From assembly GCF_031143425.1 (NCBI RefSeq), contig NC_090443.1:1056841554-1056905553 (forward strand): a stretch of 64,000 nt of DNA, given 5' to 3'. The translations under genes were made by a program, and so were the position numbers. The notes under the pieces were generated by a model. The model searched no databases and was not told where the DNA came from. It saw only the letters and a program-made list of their open reading frames with translations. Shown here in pieces: positions 1-12,061 of this stretch. This DNA comes from Pleurodeles waltl. Its lineage: Eukaryota > Chordata > Amphibia > Caudata > Salamandridae. Numbering within the stretch: position 1 is the first letter of the stretch; every line of letters starts with the position of its first letter.

Positions 1-1189
1 CATGGCATTATGAGCTGGTCTACCGCCATGGTTTAATGGAGGCATGCTAGGGTCAGGTACTACCCTGCTACGCTCTGCAGTCTGCAGCTTGGTCAGCTGT
101 AATGTGCAATTTATTAACTCACCTTCATACAGATGGCCTGCCCTTCTCCGACTGTCTTTCAACTCTACCCGGACTCCAAGGAGGAAGATGAGTACTGATA
201 ATAATACTACGTCACACACATCATGTATAAAATGTGGATATCCTGTCTGGTGTAAGTAGACTGTGAACAAAACGATGCACTGCAGCACAGGGAAAGGAAC
301 GGGATATAGATTTTATTTGAAACATTCGTCACAGGGTATCCTATCTGCCAAGTTCTAAATCAGGCCCTTAGTCCCACTTTACTCCCCAGGCTTCGATCTC
401 CACTACAAGTTATTTTCAACAAATACCTTCACTTGGCAGTAAGGAAAGTTAATCTACTGCAGGGCTAAACTAGAAGGATCAGGCTAGGTAGAGGTTTTGG
501 AACAGAATAGTGGGGTATCAGTGATCACCATGTGCTAAGCTTTTGCTTATTCACTCACTTTAGTTGATGAATGACAAAAGGGACAGAACTTATCAGAGAA
601 TGACAGAGTGAAGTACTAGTAGGAGGAGACTGAGAGGGTGTTGGGAAACACACCTTGTTTTTGGTTTCTAATGCATTGAAAACTTTGTAATGCCACATTA
701 ACTGAGGCAGACGCTCATTACACAGCCAGCACTCCAGTGCTGAATTGAACCATGCTGCAATTAGGTCACGGGTGGCAGCATACCATGGGCAGGGAGGTGA
801 TGAACAATGATGACCCAAGGTTGGATATCTGCCTTACCTAACAAATGCAGTATTCTTAATTTGTCAAGAAGCAAGCAATGTGACTCACCATCAACCATCC
901 CTGCTGCCGCCGGGCCTCCCGCTCCAACCGCCTCTCGGGGGCACTGACGCTACTGACACTGCCGGCCCTGAGACTGGTGGTCTGTGCGACGGGAAAAAAT
1001 GTAACATTTTAGATGCCGGATTCGCCTCCCAAGTGATTATTTTAATTTTTGAAGTACAACCTCAATACCTCACTACAGTCCGGTTAGCAGTATCTTCTAC
1101 TGAAGCTATTACTTTAGGAGGTTTGTTGGTTGACAATGCTTGAAAACCAAGGTAGTTAAGCCAAACTAAAACTTTTTGTAATGGGGGGC

Positions 1190-1295
1190 AGAGTCCATTA
1201 TATCCTATGGAACTCGTAATACGGCTGGTGGTATATCCGTCACTTTATTATCACTTTTGGGACGGATTAACACCTCCTCCAAAGTTGTAATAAGC
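1190..1295. mobile_element. Decayed fold-back MITE remnant
   Basis: A short stretch shares its centre (ATCCTATGG followed by CGTAATACGGC) and its right arm (ATATCCGTCAC, then GACGGATTAAC, then CTCCAAA) with the better preserved fold-back MITE at 32,427-32,596. The left arm is largely unreadable and no target duplication is visible, so this is only a probable remnant of the same family. The surrounding sequence from 1 to 1,735 otherwise shows nothing I can assign. Confidence 0.35.
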
Positions 1296-1734
1296 CCTAT
1301 GGTCGTAGTTTGCAAATGCAATGAGATCTCATACTTTCTTGCCGTGCTGCACTGTCATGGAAACTGCTGGTATACTGCACAAATGAACTGATAACACAAC
1401 ATTGTGGGTGTCCATGACCATGGCCACTCTCTCATTGATTGTTTGACCATGAGCAAAAAAACATTTTCACTTACTTGGGCCTGCAATCTTCACAGTACCA
1501 AAAATCAAATCTGTTCTATTTGTCTTAAAGTACAACACGATATATGAGGGGAGAGGGAAAGCTTACTAGCAAAGCAGAAGAAAGCTACAGAGTACAGACA
1601 GGAGGAAATCAGCTACAGAAACATGAAATACAGAAAAAACGATAATGCAGGGATAACAAGAATTTATTAACAAACATTAGATAGAGGATAGAAAAAGGAG
1701 ACAGTATACAAAACAAACAAAGCACTATGCAAAA

Positions 1735-2600
1735 TACCTGGTGTCTAGTGATCTTTTCAACCTCCTGGGGGGTAGATTTGGGGCAACCACCCCAATTGGG
1801 GCAATCTTGCTAACTGTCCCAGGGGTGCTGAAAGACTGTCTACCTCGTTGTCGGGGAGGGTCCTGGGCATGCCCATGCCCATGGTGGACAGCCCCCCTAA
1901 CCTTATATTTCTTTTAAAAGTTCCCTGGTGTCCACTGGGCTTTCTGTTTCCAGGGGGATTTTAGGGGTAATCATGGGGTAATCTCTCCCATCTGCCCCAA
2001 GGAGAACAGAAAGACAGCTTTTTTTGTAGGGGCATTGCCCTTCTTTCCATTGTGGGCAGCCCCCCACTGCTGTATTTGTATTTAAAAAAAATAACTTGGT
2101 GACTAGTTGCCTTTGTGCCCACCAGGGGGGCAGATTGGGGGTAATTACCTCCATCTGCTCTCTTGGGGGGGACATAAAAACTTTTGCCATATCTACTTAA
2201 GGTGGGGCATGGCCGTGCCCTGATGGGCAGCCCTTATTTAAAAAAAATCCCTGGTGTCTAGTGGGCTTTCTCTCCCCCCAGGGGTGGATGATTGAGAGTA
2301 ATTACCACATCTGCCCCGCCCCCAGGAGGAAGAAAGATAGATATATTTGAGGAGGTTTGGGGGAGCACAAGCCCTTGCCTAAGGGGCTGTTCTCCCTATC
2401 CCTGGTGCCTAGTGGGTGGATCCTTGCTTGGGGATTGCCCTTCTGTGGTGATGCCCAAGCAGGGTCCACTGGGCAGAACTGGATAATACAGATTTTTTCC
2501 TTTCCAACAAAACTTCTCCCAAAAGAATTAGTGCTAGGGTGGCTGAGATATGCCCCCAAGCACTGATTCACTGAAAGTGAAACTAGCCCTTCGGTGCGCT
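1735..2600. repeat. Degenerate tandem repeat, about five units of 150-185 bp
   Basis: A module beginning CTGGTGTCTAGTG recurs near 1,739, 1,921, 2,092, 2,250 and 2,400. Each is followed by a G-rich GGGGGTAATTACC-like segment, a CATCTGCCCC segment, a purine-rich stretch and an A-rich spacer (TTTAAAAAAA). Units shorten from about 182 to 150 bp and are diverged, so this is an old local satellite. The open frames across it follow the repeat and are not genes. Confidence 0.6.
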
Positions 2601-2691
2601 GGGTGCGCTGATCATCATTACAAACAATAAAAAAGCCCAGACTGCCCAGGAAGCTCTTCTAGAGCAGCCAGAGCTGCAGAAGAAAAGAAAC

Positions 2692-2714
2692 CCTCTGGTG
2701 CAAAGCACCAGAGG
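2692..2714. other. Short perfect hairpin
   Basis: CCTCTGGTG and CACCAGAGG form a 9-bp inverted repeat around a 5-base loop. The surrounding 2,600-3,170 region has no recognisable gene or repeat. There is no T-run or other sign that this is a terminator, so it is only a structural note. Confidence 0.4.
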
Positions 2715-3479
2715 AGCCTTTCTAGCCATCCCCAGTGACAGCCAATGGCTGACCGATGCACCAAAAGGTTGATGTCAGAATCCTCAGCTTTCAGTTACCC
2801 ATAAATCAAGCGATGGGCTGACATCTCTGATCCTCTGATTTCCAGGTACAGGCCTCAAACACAAGCCTCATGAATTTAGAGCCACAGCTATTAAACGCAT
2901 CAAAATTAATTAGCTGTTTGTTTAAGGACCGGTGTATCATCTGTTTTTTCCTGAATTAAAAGGCACCACGCCTCTGTCAGAATTCTTCTGATGTGCCCTT
3001 ATTGAACCCTCTTTATTTAAGTGCATAACTAACATTTTAATCACAGGGAGTATCTGCGCCTCTGTCGCAACAGTGATAGGAAAATAAAAAAGCACTTGAA
3101 GAGTTTAATGCTGGCTGTGTAATAGCGCTTTTTTTTTTACTTTAACCCAGGTTGCACAGCAGCTCGTGCTGCTGTGCAACATATAAAAAAAATGTATAAA
3201 GCCAATAGAGCATGCCTAAGCGAACCCTATTGGCTTTGCCAATGCTTGTTTCACCTTTTCCACTTCTATTTTTTGCCAGCCTTTTTTTATGAGCTTACTT
3301 TGTTCCTTTTGTTAATCTGTGTTCCTTCCTTTGCTTCCCTCTGCCCACAGCTGCATGGCTCTTATGCGTTCTGTAACATTGGACGTTTCTCCGTTTCGGT
3401 TGTGGCCATTACTATTCGGTCACGTCACATCGCTGTCACTATCTTTGCTGTCAGATTTATAGTAAACCAGTCCTGGGAT

Positions 3480-4035
3480 CTTTTGTTCCAGTTCATAGAG
3501 GACTGGGCTTGGCAGTTCAGCCTGGTCTATTCCTATTGCAGCAGGGTCAAGACTGATTTGCATATAGATGGGTCCAAACTGAGGTGGCATGGTGTGCAAA
3601 ATAATGATGGATTAGGGTGCAGACTGATTGATTACCAGTGTCTGAAATTATTTCAAGCAGTCCATCCCTTACTGTTTTGTATATTCATTGTGTCACCCTA
3701 AGTAGGACAGGTATGCCCAGCCATGGGTGCCATGCACACTGAGTCACTGCAACTAAGCTGTACCCCATTACTAATGCAAAACTGGTCCTGGGCTGCTTGT
3801 GTTCTGGTTCAAGAAATACCTGGCTTGGCAGTTTGGGCTGGACTGATCCTATTGAAGCAGGGTTGAGACTGATTTGCATATAGCTGGGTCCAAACTGAAG
3901 TGGTATGGTCGGCAAAATAGCAATGGATTGGGAGGCAGCCCGAGTGACCACCAGCTGCTGAGATTCATTCAAGCATTCCATCCATCACTGTTTTTCATAC
4001 TTGTTTTTCATACTTGTCAGATTTTTCTCTTCCAC
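3480..4035 (+). repeat. Two tandem copies of a 0.3-kb repeat related to the hammerhead repeat at 19.4 kb
   Basis: Two direct copies lie about 313 bp apart, anchored by GATTTGCATATAG at about 3,557 and 3,870. Each has the order: CTTGGCAGTT box, AGACTGATTTGCATA box, GGGTCCAAACTG box, then GCAAAAT and ATGGATT. The same boxes occur in the same order, on the opposite strand, in the 163-bp hammerhead repeat at 19,441-19,700. At the place where that repeat carries its ribozyme core, these copies have about 140 bp of different sequence and no CTGATGA/GAAA core. They look like a longer, ribozyme-less subfamily. Confidence 0.6.
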
Positions 4036-4254
4036 CGTCGTGGGATAGATTTTTCACCTGGAAATTGTATGTTTCTTCATTTCTCCCCTGCAAGATTGCT
4101 TCACTTTCTCCCCGGTGTCACTCTTCAGAGGTAACAGCATTTCATTGAACTGGTTTTTAATCTGTTCACTATATTTACTCAGGAGGGTTCTTTCTTGGCT
4201 TCTGGATTTTTCCTTAGTGTGACACTGCATGTTTTCTGATTTCAACGACCTACG

Positions 4255-5060
4255 GTGTTGACATTTACTAGACCTGTTGTCATATTCAGATGGGTTTACT
4301 GGCCCTGTTGACATGTGGATGGGTTTACTAGCCCTGTTGACACATTAGAATGAGTTTACTAGAACTGTTGACCCATTAGGATGGATTTACTAGACCTATT
4401 AACACATTTTGATGGGTTTACTAGACCTGTTGACACATTAGAATGGGTTTACTAGCCATGTTAACACATTTTGATGGGTTTAGTAGACCTGTTGACACAA
4501 TTGAATGGGTTTACTAGACCTGTTGACACATTAGAATGGGTTTACTAGCCATGTTGACACATTTTGATGGATTTACTAAACCTATTAGCGCATTTAGATG
4601 GGTTTACTAGACCTTTTGACACATTAGAATGGGCTTACTAGCCATGTTGACACATTTTGATGGGTTTAATAGGCCTGTTGACACAGTTGAATGGGTTTAC
4701 TGGACCTGTTGACACAGTTGGATGGGTTTACTGAACATGTTGACACATTGGGATGGGTTTACTGGACCTTTTGACACATTTGGATGAGTTTAACAAACCT
4801 GTTGACACATTAGGATGGGTTTACTAGCCATGTTGACACATTTTGATGGGTTTAGTAGACCTGTTGACACATTTTGATGGGTTTACCGGACCTGTTGACA
4901 CAGTTGAATGGGTTTACCAAACCTGTTGACACATTAGGATGGGTTTACTAGCCATGTTGACACATTTGGATGGGTTTACTAGACCTGTTGACACATTGGA
5001 TGGGTTTACCGGACCCGTTGACACATTTGGATGGGTTTACCGGACCCGTTGACACATAAG
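4255..5060. repeat. 31-bp minisatellite, about 26 units
   Basis: The unit GATGGGTTTACTAGACCTG followed by TTGACACATTTG is repeated head to tail with a regular 31-bp step (a few units are 29-30 bp). Substitutions concentrate at two spots (the ACTAGACC segment and the ACATT-GG segment), and variant types alternate through the array, which suggests unequal exchange. There is no spacer between units. The sequence from 5,060 to 5,640 to its right holds nothing I recognise. Confidence 0.9.
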
Positions 5061-5638
5061 ACCTCCAAGGACATAATGAGGGCCTTACTTTCTTTAGGAA
5101 AACCTTGAGGGATATACATAGATGGCCTCTTTGTGAATTTAGAATTCTGTCTACTTTTCAGAAATCCATAGCTTTCCTCGACCACCCCTAGGTTTCACAC
5201 TGGTTTCTACCTGAAAATAGATGCAGGTGGAAAGCACAAAAATAAGAAAACTGGCTGCCTCTTTGAAAAAAGCCAAAACTGTGGTAAATAGTTAGATGCA
5301 TGTTCCTAAAAGCTGGGGCAGTGGTAACTTTAGCACAAAAGGCTTTTGGTTGATGCCATTTTTAAGAAAAAGAAAAGACACTTATCTGGAGCACTTTTTC
5401 CTACGTTTTCAAAAAGACTGAAAATTTAGCTCTATTTTACCTATTTTCTGAGTCCCATCCAGGGGAGTCCACAAACCCTGGGTACCTTTAGAGTCTCCAG
5501 GATGTTGGAAAAAAATATGCATATTTTGCATGGATACCTTATGAGGAGAAAAAGTTAAGGAAGCCTAAATGTGAACTACCCCAAAATAGTCAAAAAGGGC
5601 TCAGCGCTTGAAGGGGAAAAGGCCCAGCAGTTAAGGGG

Positions 5639-6330
5639 TTAAACCATGCACTGCTGTGCAACATGTATGTGTAAATGTAACGTGGAATCTGCAAGCAACA
5701 CAAGGCTGAGGGAGTGTGGGACAACATAGAAGATGGGAATCCACTGAAACAGTCGCCCACCATTCACAGGAACATTCCGACTTTTATCTGTGTCGTGGGG
5801 GGTGTTCATTCTTAGAATTGTGGAGATGTGTTCTTTGGGAAGTTTGCTAGCTTCTTTCTCAAGGTGGTGTCCCGAGTAGAGAATCTTCCTCTGGCAGTAC
5901 TGCATTTTGAAGGGCGCACCTTGTGTCTGTTCTCTGCAAAGTGACTCAACAATGCAATTGTCTCTTGTTTGCAGTCCTCTCAAGATATTGACACCACCAA
6001 TGGGTTATCAATGCACAGCACTAAAACCAAACTGCAAGACAGCTGTAAGGTCTCCAGATTTCTCTTTAATGTATGATTAAAGATTAAGGGGCTTTCTGTA
6101 TACTCCATTTGGACTCTACACCACACAACAGTTTTCTCAAAAAAAGCAAAAAGTAGTTGGCCATCCTCATGTAAAGGAATGGAAAAGAACGCTCGACAAA
6201 GATCAATGAACGAGAAATACTCTGCATCCCCTGGAATCTGAAAGAGATTCTCTGCAGCATTCATTACTACGAAACGTCATGGGACTAACATTTGGTTCAC
6301 ATTTCTAAATTCCTGACCGATCCACCATCT
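5639..6330 (-). pseudogene. pol: Endogenous retrovirus RT fragment (degraded)
   Basis: Read on the minus strand, this is the palm and thumb of a retroviral reverse transcriptase. The upstream part (about 6,330-6,264) resembles the start of RT. The 94-residue frame 6,264-5,980 carries the motif-A region FSFIDLCRAFFSIPLHEDG and the YTESP segment that precedes motif C. Motif C itself is destroyed (LCIDNP where YxDD is expected). The next frame, 5,983-5,639, continues with KMQYCQ, a GHHL segment, KLPKEH and WIPIF, the usual thumb landmarks. The domain is split by at least one frameshift and cannot be active. It belongs with the gag remnant at 7,240-7,905 on the same strand. Confidence 0.8.
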
Positions 6331-7239
6331 CTTGTTTTGTTTTTCCAAACCCATCTCTGGTGAGTTGCAAGGTCTCACTAGCACTTGCTTCAAGATAACA
6401 TGGATCTGATGACAGGAGTGATTCCTGCCCCATGCTCAGGGGTGAGGTTACAACGAGGCATTAAGGGATACCCTGGATTAGGTCTCACTTTGATTCTCAT
6501 TGCATTGACATTTTTAATCAATTAATGTTTTGCCTGTAAAATCCCAGACTTCCTATTTTACTGTACCTTATAAATCAGGAGGTAAGTCTTCCTTGGTTAG
6601 AACTGGGAGGAACCCAACTGCTGTTCCTCATGTTTTCAATTTAAAATCCACTCCCTTTATTTTGCAGATTAAATCCCTCCCCAGCGTGTTTACTGGACTA
6701 GAGTCACATAATACAAACTGATGGCCATTTTCAAGGATACCTATCATTACAGGGACTTTAGTTGAAACTGGGTTCATACTCTGTTGTGGATGCCTACAGC
6801 TTGGACTTGTTCTCCCTAGAGGGTTAGAGTTGGGACCTCTACTGTTCTCACATTAGAGCGGGTGGCATCATTATCGATTAAAAATGATACAGAATGGTAA
6901 TTTACTTTTCTCTCCACTTATGGTTGACTCTGGTCTACTTCTAGAACTGTTCCAAGTAGGCATTCCTCTTCCCCTCCCAGGCACTGTCATTGTGACTGAT
7001 TAGTACCCAGTCCAATTGGACTGTTAAAAGTTAGAAACTGTTAGGAATTGTCAGCAAATATGAAAGGGTTGGTTTTGCTGCATTGTAGAGTTTGGATTTA
7101 GACTGTACCTTCTGTTTCCCATATTTTGTTGCCTCAATAGGCTTGGAGCACATTAGCATTAAATTACATTTGAACTTATTCTGCATTGGCACTGCATTCC
7201 CTTTTAATTTTTACTCAATTTGGGTTCAGCCTTCATTCT

Positions 7240-7300
7240 CACTTCCAGTGACCCACCTTGTTACAAATATGATAAGCAGTGGTTTTCTTCAACATTTTTA
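7240..7300 (-). pseudogene. gag: Degenerate gag zinc knuckle
   Basis: On the minus strand one frame reads AYHICNKVGHWK, which fits the CCHC knuckle pattern except that the first cysteine is lost and stop codons follow directly where the last cysteine should be. Its position, downstream of the capsid-like frame and upstream of RT on the same strand, is where nucleocapsid belongs. The protease that should follow, between 7,200 and 6,340, is not recognisable. Confidence 0.45.
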
Positions 7301-7367
7301 TGTCCATCCCTGTATTTGAGTCGGCAGCCAGCCCTTGGGCTGTACCTCGCGGACCAAAATTCCCTGT

Positions 7368-7905
7368 CTACACCAGCTGAACACCACCTTGAAAACCAAC
7401 TCCCTGCATTCCTGCACCGACACAGGGAATAGAATTAAACCCTGAATCTGTCACATCCTTTTTGAAGCAGCTTTGTCTGTGCTTATATGAATTTCTACTT
7501 AATCTTCTTTTGCTTTGCTTCCAAATTGTCAGTGCAATATTTTGCACAGGCAACAATCTCGTCTAGTGGCTTTGGCTGCCAACAAATTACATTTTGCTCC
7601 ATATGGGAACTAATTTCTGTAGGCAAACTGAGTATGCACTTGGACAACAATCCACCAAGATTCTCCTTTTCTGGATATTCAATGCCACTACGCTGTCTGA
7701 AAACATGCATCAACCTCCTATAATAAACATGCACCAACTCTTTAGACTGTGAATTTGTCCTGGTTATTTTGAACAAACCTAGATCTATCCGAGGGACCTT
7801 CATTTTGAAATGAGGAATTACCTGGTTACATGAGAGCAGGAGAATGCACATTCTCTGTGGTTCATTATTGGGCCAACCCACAACTACATTGCATTCTGCC
7901 CACAA
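7368..7905 (-). pseudogene. gag: Endogenous retrovirus gag (capsid C-terminal part)
   Basis: The 136-residue minus-strand frame 7,905-7,495 looks like the C-terminal capsid half of a gamma-type retroviral gag. It has ELVHVYYRRLMHVFRQRSG (major-homology-like helix region), then PTEISSHMEQNVICWQ and a terminal lysine-rich NLEAKQKKIK. The frame shifts near 7,556-7,495 and continues as 7,556-7,368. Order on the strand (gag, knuckle, RT) is that of one provirus running right to left. LTRs were not found. Confidence 0.7.
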
Positions 7906-8415
7906 ATCCTTGGGACAGCAATTTCAAACCGAAAGCACCTTTAAGATTTTTATAATCCTTTCAACCTCGGTGTACCATTTGTCTGGATTCTTTGTTAACT
8001 TTGGAAACTGATGTGTGAATAAATAAGACCAGAGTGACTCCAGAGCACATGGACATACTCACCTCCGTGTACCTCTGTCAAAAGAACTCTCCAACCTGAG
8101 TCACTTCCACTAACTCTCACTTACATTCCTCCTGTTCCCCTCTCTTTTTCATCTTATTCCCTTCCCACTTCAACCATTAATTCTTCTATTTTTGTACTTT
8201 GTCCCACACTCTATTGCATTCCCCCAACTTGTTAAGAGTGCTGTACAGGAGTCATCCAGAGCAGGTAAGTTGTGCACATACCTTATTTTTGTGATAAGTA
8301 CACCAAGCAAAGGAGCAGTGCCAGCTTGCTCCCAGCTCTTCATCTGCTCACAGCCAGATGCCATCCTCAGAATTCCCACTACATTCTGATTCCCCCCAAC
8401 ATTCTCTCAATCTTC

Positions 8416-8685
8416 CTAACATTCTGGCCAGAATGTCCCACACAACTCCTTAACATGCCCTTTCAAACTTGCCAATCTCGTTTTCTTTATTTCACCATCT
8501 GTCTCCACCATCCTGAAATTTGTTTGCATGCTCTTATTTTCATTCAGATCAATCCCAAAATCCTCAGCCAACTCCTCCAATCTAGCATGTGCTTCACAGG
8601 TGTATTGTGAGGTCTCTCCACTCAAGAACATAACCCCAGCCCCAATGAACATTTTTATCAATTCTAATTCAAGAATCTGCTTCAC
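8416..8685 (-). pseudogene. Possible upstream gag segment of the same ERV
   Basis: An 89-residue minus-strand frame, hydrophilic and helix-rich, lies just upstream of the capsid-like frame in the same orientation. It could be part of matrix or the gag N-terminal region, but no diagnostic motif is visible; position and orientation are the only argument. The interval 7,905-8,416 between them and 8,700-9,447 beyond contain nothing else I recognise. Confidence 0.25.
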
Positions 8686-9447
8686 TAGCTCTTCAAATTC
8701 TGCTGTTAATTTTATGACATCTCTGTCTTTTTGGAAATCTCTTCTGATTGGGATTGTGTTTCAGAAGCAAAAAGCTGTAGTGATAACCGGTACAAGGGTC
8801 AAACCAAGATGGACTCAAAGTAGCAGGTTGGAAACATCCCTGTGAGGGTCCTTGTGCCAAAGGGCCACTCGCACCTTCTATGAGCCCCCCCCTTCTGCTG
8901 TGGAGATTGCGCTACACATTGAGGGGCAGCATTGTATGGAGTTGTTCAGGAAATCAATAAACCATCCAAGAACTAATCTTCTGTATCATTGTCATTCACA
9001 GGCTCTCCCTTGTCGCCCGACCTCCCTTTCTCTGTATTTTTGCCTGGTCTCTTCCTTTACAATTGCAGGATAAAGACCCATGCCCTTAAGCACACTCTCT
9101 CATCACCTCTGTGCCTTGCGTTCTTTTTTGACCCCTTCAACCTGCTTTTCCTTTTTGTGTGCAGCATGTGCTTCAAACTGCATGGGTCTTGGGTGAGGGT
9201 TCATCGCATTCACCACTTTTCCCAAATTTTTCAATTTTTCTCACATTGAACGTGCCATAAAGTGGGAATAGCAAATACGCAACTCGCTGTTATCTTATTG
9301 TTTGACTCCAAACACTTTTGTGAAGTTCGACATCAGTGGCCAGATTGCAGATGGGTGTCCTCTCCGATGGAACTTATTCAGCCTGGCAAGCAGATGCATC
9401 ATCATTTCTAATTTTTTTCTATTTTGCTATTTTCTTAAACAGATTTA

Positions 9448-9937
9448 GGGCCAGATTTTTAAAAAAGTGGCACTGCACGCAGTGCAACATCATTTTTCTT
9501 GCACCCCTTAGCGCCCCCTAACTACCATGGCAGTAGTTAGAGAACTAGCGTCAAAATCTTTGACGCTAGTTAGCTCTACAGGATTAGCGGCACAAATGTT
9601 GATGCTAATCCTGCAAAGCCCTTTGTAAACAATGGTGTGCCTTCTTATAACTCTCTGAGCAGGCATTGAAAGTACCCAAAAAAATAACGAAAAGAAATCT
9701 CATAGATGTTCTTGGCCAATTTGTTTAGCCCCCCCCTAACGGGGGAACACCCCCTTTGCATACATTATGCCTGGCGCAGGCATTATGTAGCACAAAGGGT
9801 TACCAAGTGGCACAAGGTATGCATTGTGCCACTTTGTAAATTTGGCACTGCGATTTTGGCCTCGTTGGGCCACATTAGTGTAAAACAAATGACACTAATG
9901 TGGCCAAAGAAGGCACTAGGGGTCTTAAATCTGCCCC
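9448..9937. mobile_element. AT-rich hairpin-chain MITE (PIF/Harbinger-like)
   Basis: The element begins GGGCCAGATTTTTAA and ends CTTAAATCTGCCCC, imperfect terminal inverted repeats, and is flanked by TTA at 9,445-9,447 and TTA at 9,938-9,940, a 3-bp target duplication. Inside is a row of separate hairpins: 9,470-9,485 (GCACTGC stem), 9,519-9,539 (TAACTAC stem), 9,543-9,571 (13-bp stem, 3-base loop), 9,580-9,612 (AGGATTAGC stem), 9,767-9,783 (ATGCCTG stem) and 9,869-9,904 (13-bp stem). It has no coding capacity, so it must be moved in trans. A relative is at 26,185-26,650. Confidence 0.75.
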
Positions 9938-10509
9938 TTAGTTTCCCTATTCACACAAAATAAACACAGAATGTTTCAATCCCAAATTAAATGACTACCA
10001 GTTTCCAGCAAATCACAATGCGATATTCAGTGACACAAATGCCCAATCCCAGTGCGACTCCATGTAACCAACCAATTGCAGTACAGCACCAAATGACATA
10101 ACGATGAATCCTAGCACTGCAATCAAAGCTGAACAACCAATCTCAGCATGACACCTAAATGATATAGCACACAACACAGCAGAGGGCGATTTTCACTTCA
10201 CTCCCTTCTGCTTAGCATAAACAAAATATCACAAAGTACAACAATTCTCGTCTGCTTTACCTAAAGGAAAATAGAATCCGCAATCTCTATAAGGGCAATA
10301 AGGAATGGCATCCTCCTGGCACTACCAAAAGTACAAAGCAAGCTCCTGGCCAGCAGTAGCCCATTCCGACCTGCGGGATCCATTCCTGTGCACAACTGAA
10401 CACCAATCTCAGTTAGTACAATGCCACAGCAGACATTTAATACGTCCTTATCTATGGTGAGGCCATAGTGCCTCACAGTCCAATACCTGAACCTTAAGAG
10501 ACAAGTTAA

Positions 10510-11280
10510 ATGCCGGTTACTTTTATGCTTATATGTCTGCTGGTCTATTTGCATGGGTACCTGTTTGGCTGTTGACCTTTGAACACAGACACCTGTATGT
10601 CGGTTGGTCTGTTTGCATTAGCACCTGTGAGCTTGTCGGTCTGTGTAAATGAGTGCCGATACATTTGTTGTTGACTATGTTGTCTATAACATATATATTT
10701 TTCTGGAAACGTCACTTGTGCATGTGTGTTGGTACTTTTGTAGAGAGTTATTTAATTGGATTCCTCTGTGTGTTTAGTGTGTGCTCATTGGTAGGTGCAT
10801 GTGGTTGTGGGCCTTAAAATTGTTAGGTCTGCACGCATGGGTAAGAGTTTTGGTCGATGTACAAGGAGTATTTGTTCTTATGAAGGCGTGTGTGCTTGGC
10901 TACCTACAAGTCTGTTTGTCACTGTACATAAATGCCCATATGCATGTTGAATATTGCACATGGATATGTGTACTCCTGCTCTGTGTACAGTGGTGGTTGT
11001 GTGACTGCTCATCTAGTTGCTTGGATTTCTGTATGGGTTGTTGGTCTGCATACAGAGATGCTTGCATCTCTAATGGTCTTTATACCGTTGTGTCTGTGTG
11101 TCTGCTGGTATAATCTCATGACTGTCTCTGTTGGTCTGGGTACACAGATGCCTGAATGTCTGTTGGTCTCTTTGGCTGGGTTCCTGTATGTTTTCTGTTC
11201 TGCACACATGGCTACCTGTATGTATATTGGTCTGTTTGCATGGATAGTTGTTGGTGGTGCCTGTTGGGTATTTCAATGTT
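10510..11280. repeat. GT-rich degenerate minisatellite
   Basis: Phrases such as TGTTGGTCTGTTTGCATGG, CACCTGTATGT and GGTACACAGATGCC recur at roughly 45-60 bp spacing, strongly diverged. Base composition (G and T on the plus strand) differs sharply from the flanks. Both strands are open for 60-140 codons because of the composition; no protein feature argues for a gene. The flanks 9,940-10,500 and 11,280-12,060 show nothing assignable. Confidence 0.5.
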
Positions 11281-12061
11281 TGGCTTATTTCAACACAGAA
11301 AACCAACAAAGAGAAGTACTTAGAAGAGCTGCCGAATCATCTGAGGAATTTTGAGCGTCTTCTCTCCCAGAGCTCAAGTGGATTCATCATTGGCAGCACG
11401 GTGAGCTAAGCTGAAGGTCCATGATTGCCCTCTGAAGGGGTGACACCAACCTGCAGGTAAAAGAGAGGTTGGGCTTTGGAAAACTAAAACGCTGCAGACT
11501 TCCAGTTTATCGTCCTATGGAACTGTCCCTTACAATGCATTTTGGTAACAGAGACATTTACTGCCAGATTTACTAAGATTGTGCCTTACCTTTGCATCGT
11601 AGTGTGTGTATAGTAAATATGGTGCATCCATGAGGCACAAACGTACATAGCAAAATGATTTCCCATGCAACGCAACCCAGCACTGCATGAGTCTTAGTAA
11701 ACCTGCATCATAGTGGGCGAGCGGTCTGTGGAGTCTTCTCTGCCATAATGTACAGAGTAACAGAGAGTGGCAGGTACAGAGGGGCGTATGGTCTAGGCCA
11801 GTGATTCTCACAGTATGACCTGGGGCCTCATACAGCCCATCCCGACCTTCACATGTGGTCCCAGCAGATCTACTGCACTGGACTGTCGTGTGCTTGATCG
11901 AGCAGTAACATTCAGAAAGATATTGAAGAAACAGCTAGCATTTATTTACACTAGCTGAACTACAAGAGGAGAAGCCGCTAAGGTGTCCTGGAACACTTAA
12001 CTTTAGGAAAGCATTATTTTTATAAATACATTTTGCAACAAACGTGTAAAAATATGATAAA

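Noticed and set aside
3174..3701. 175-codon plus-strand frame with hydrophobic segments
   Set aside because: It runs across a boundary into the 0.3-kb tandem repeat and has no recognisable domain. The frame is chance.
4255..5060. Possible CRISPR array
   Set aside because: Units are contiguous with no unique spacers, and the genome is eukaryotic.
6895..6960. Plus-strand VDSG that looks like a retroviral protease site
   Set aside because: The surrounding provirus is on the minus strand and flanking protease residues are absent. Coincidence.
10781..11354. Plus-strand frames of 110-140 codons rich in Cys, Val and Leu
   Set aside because: They come from the GT-rich degenerate repeat; no signal or domain is credible.
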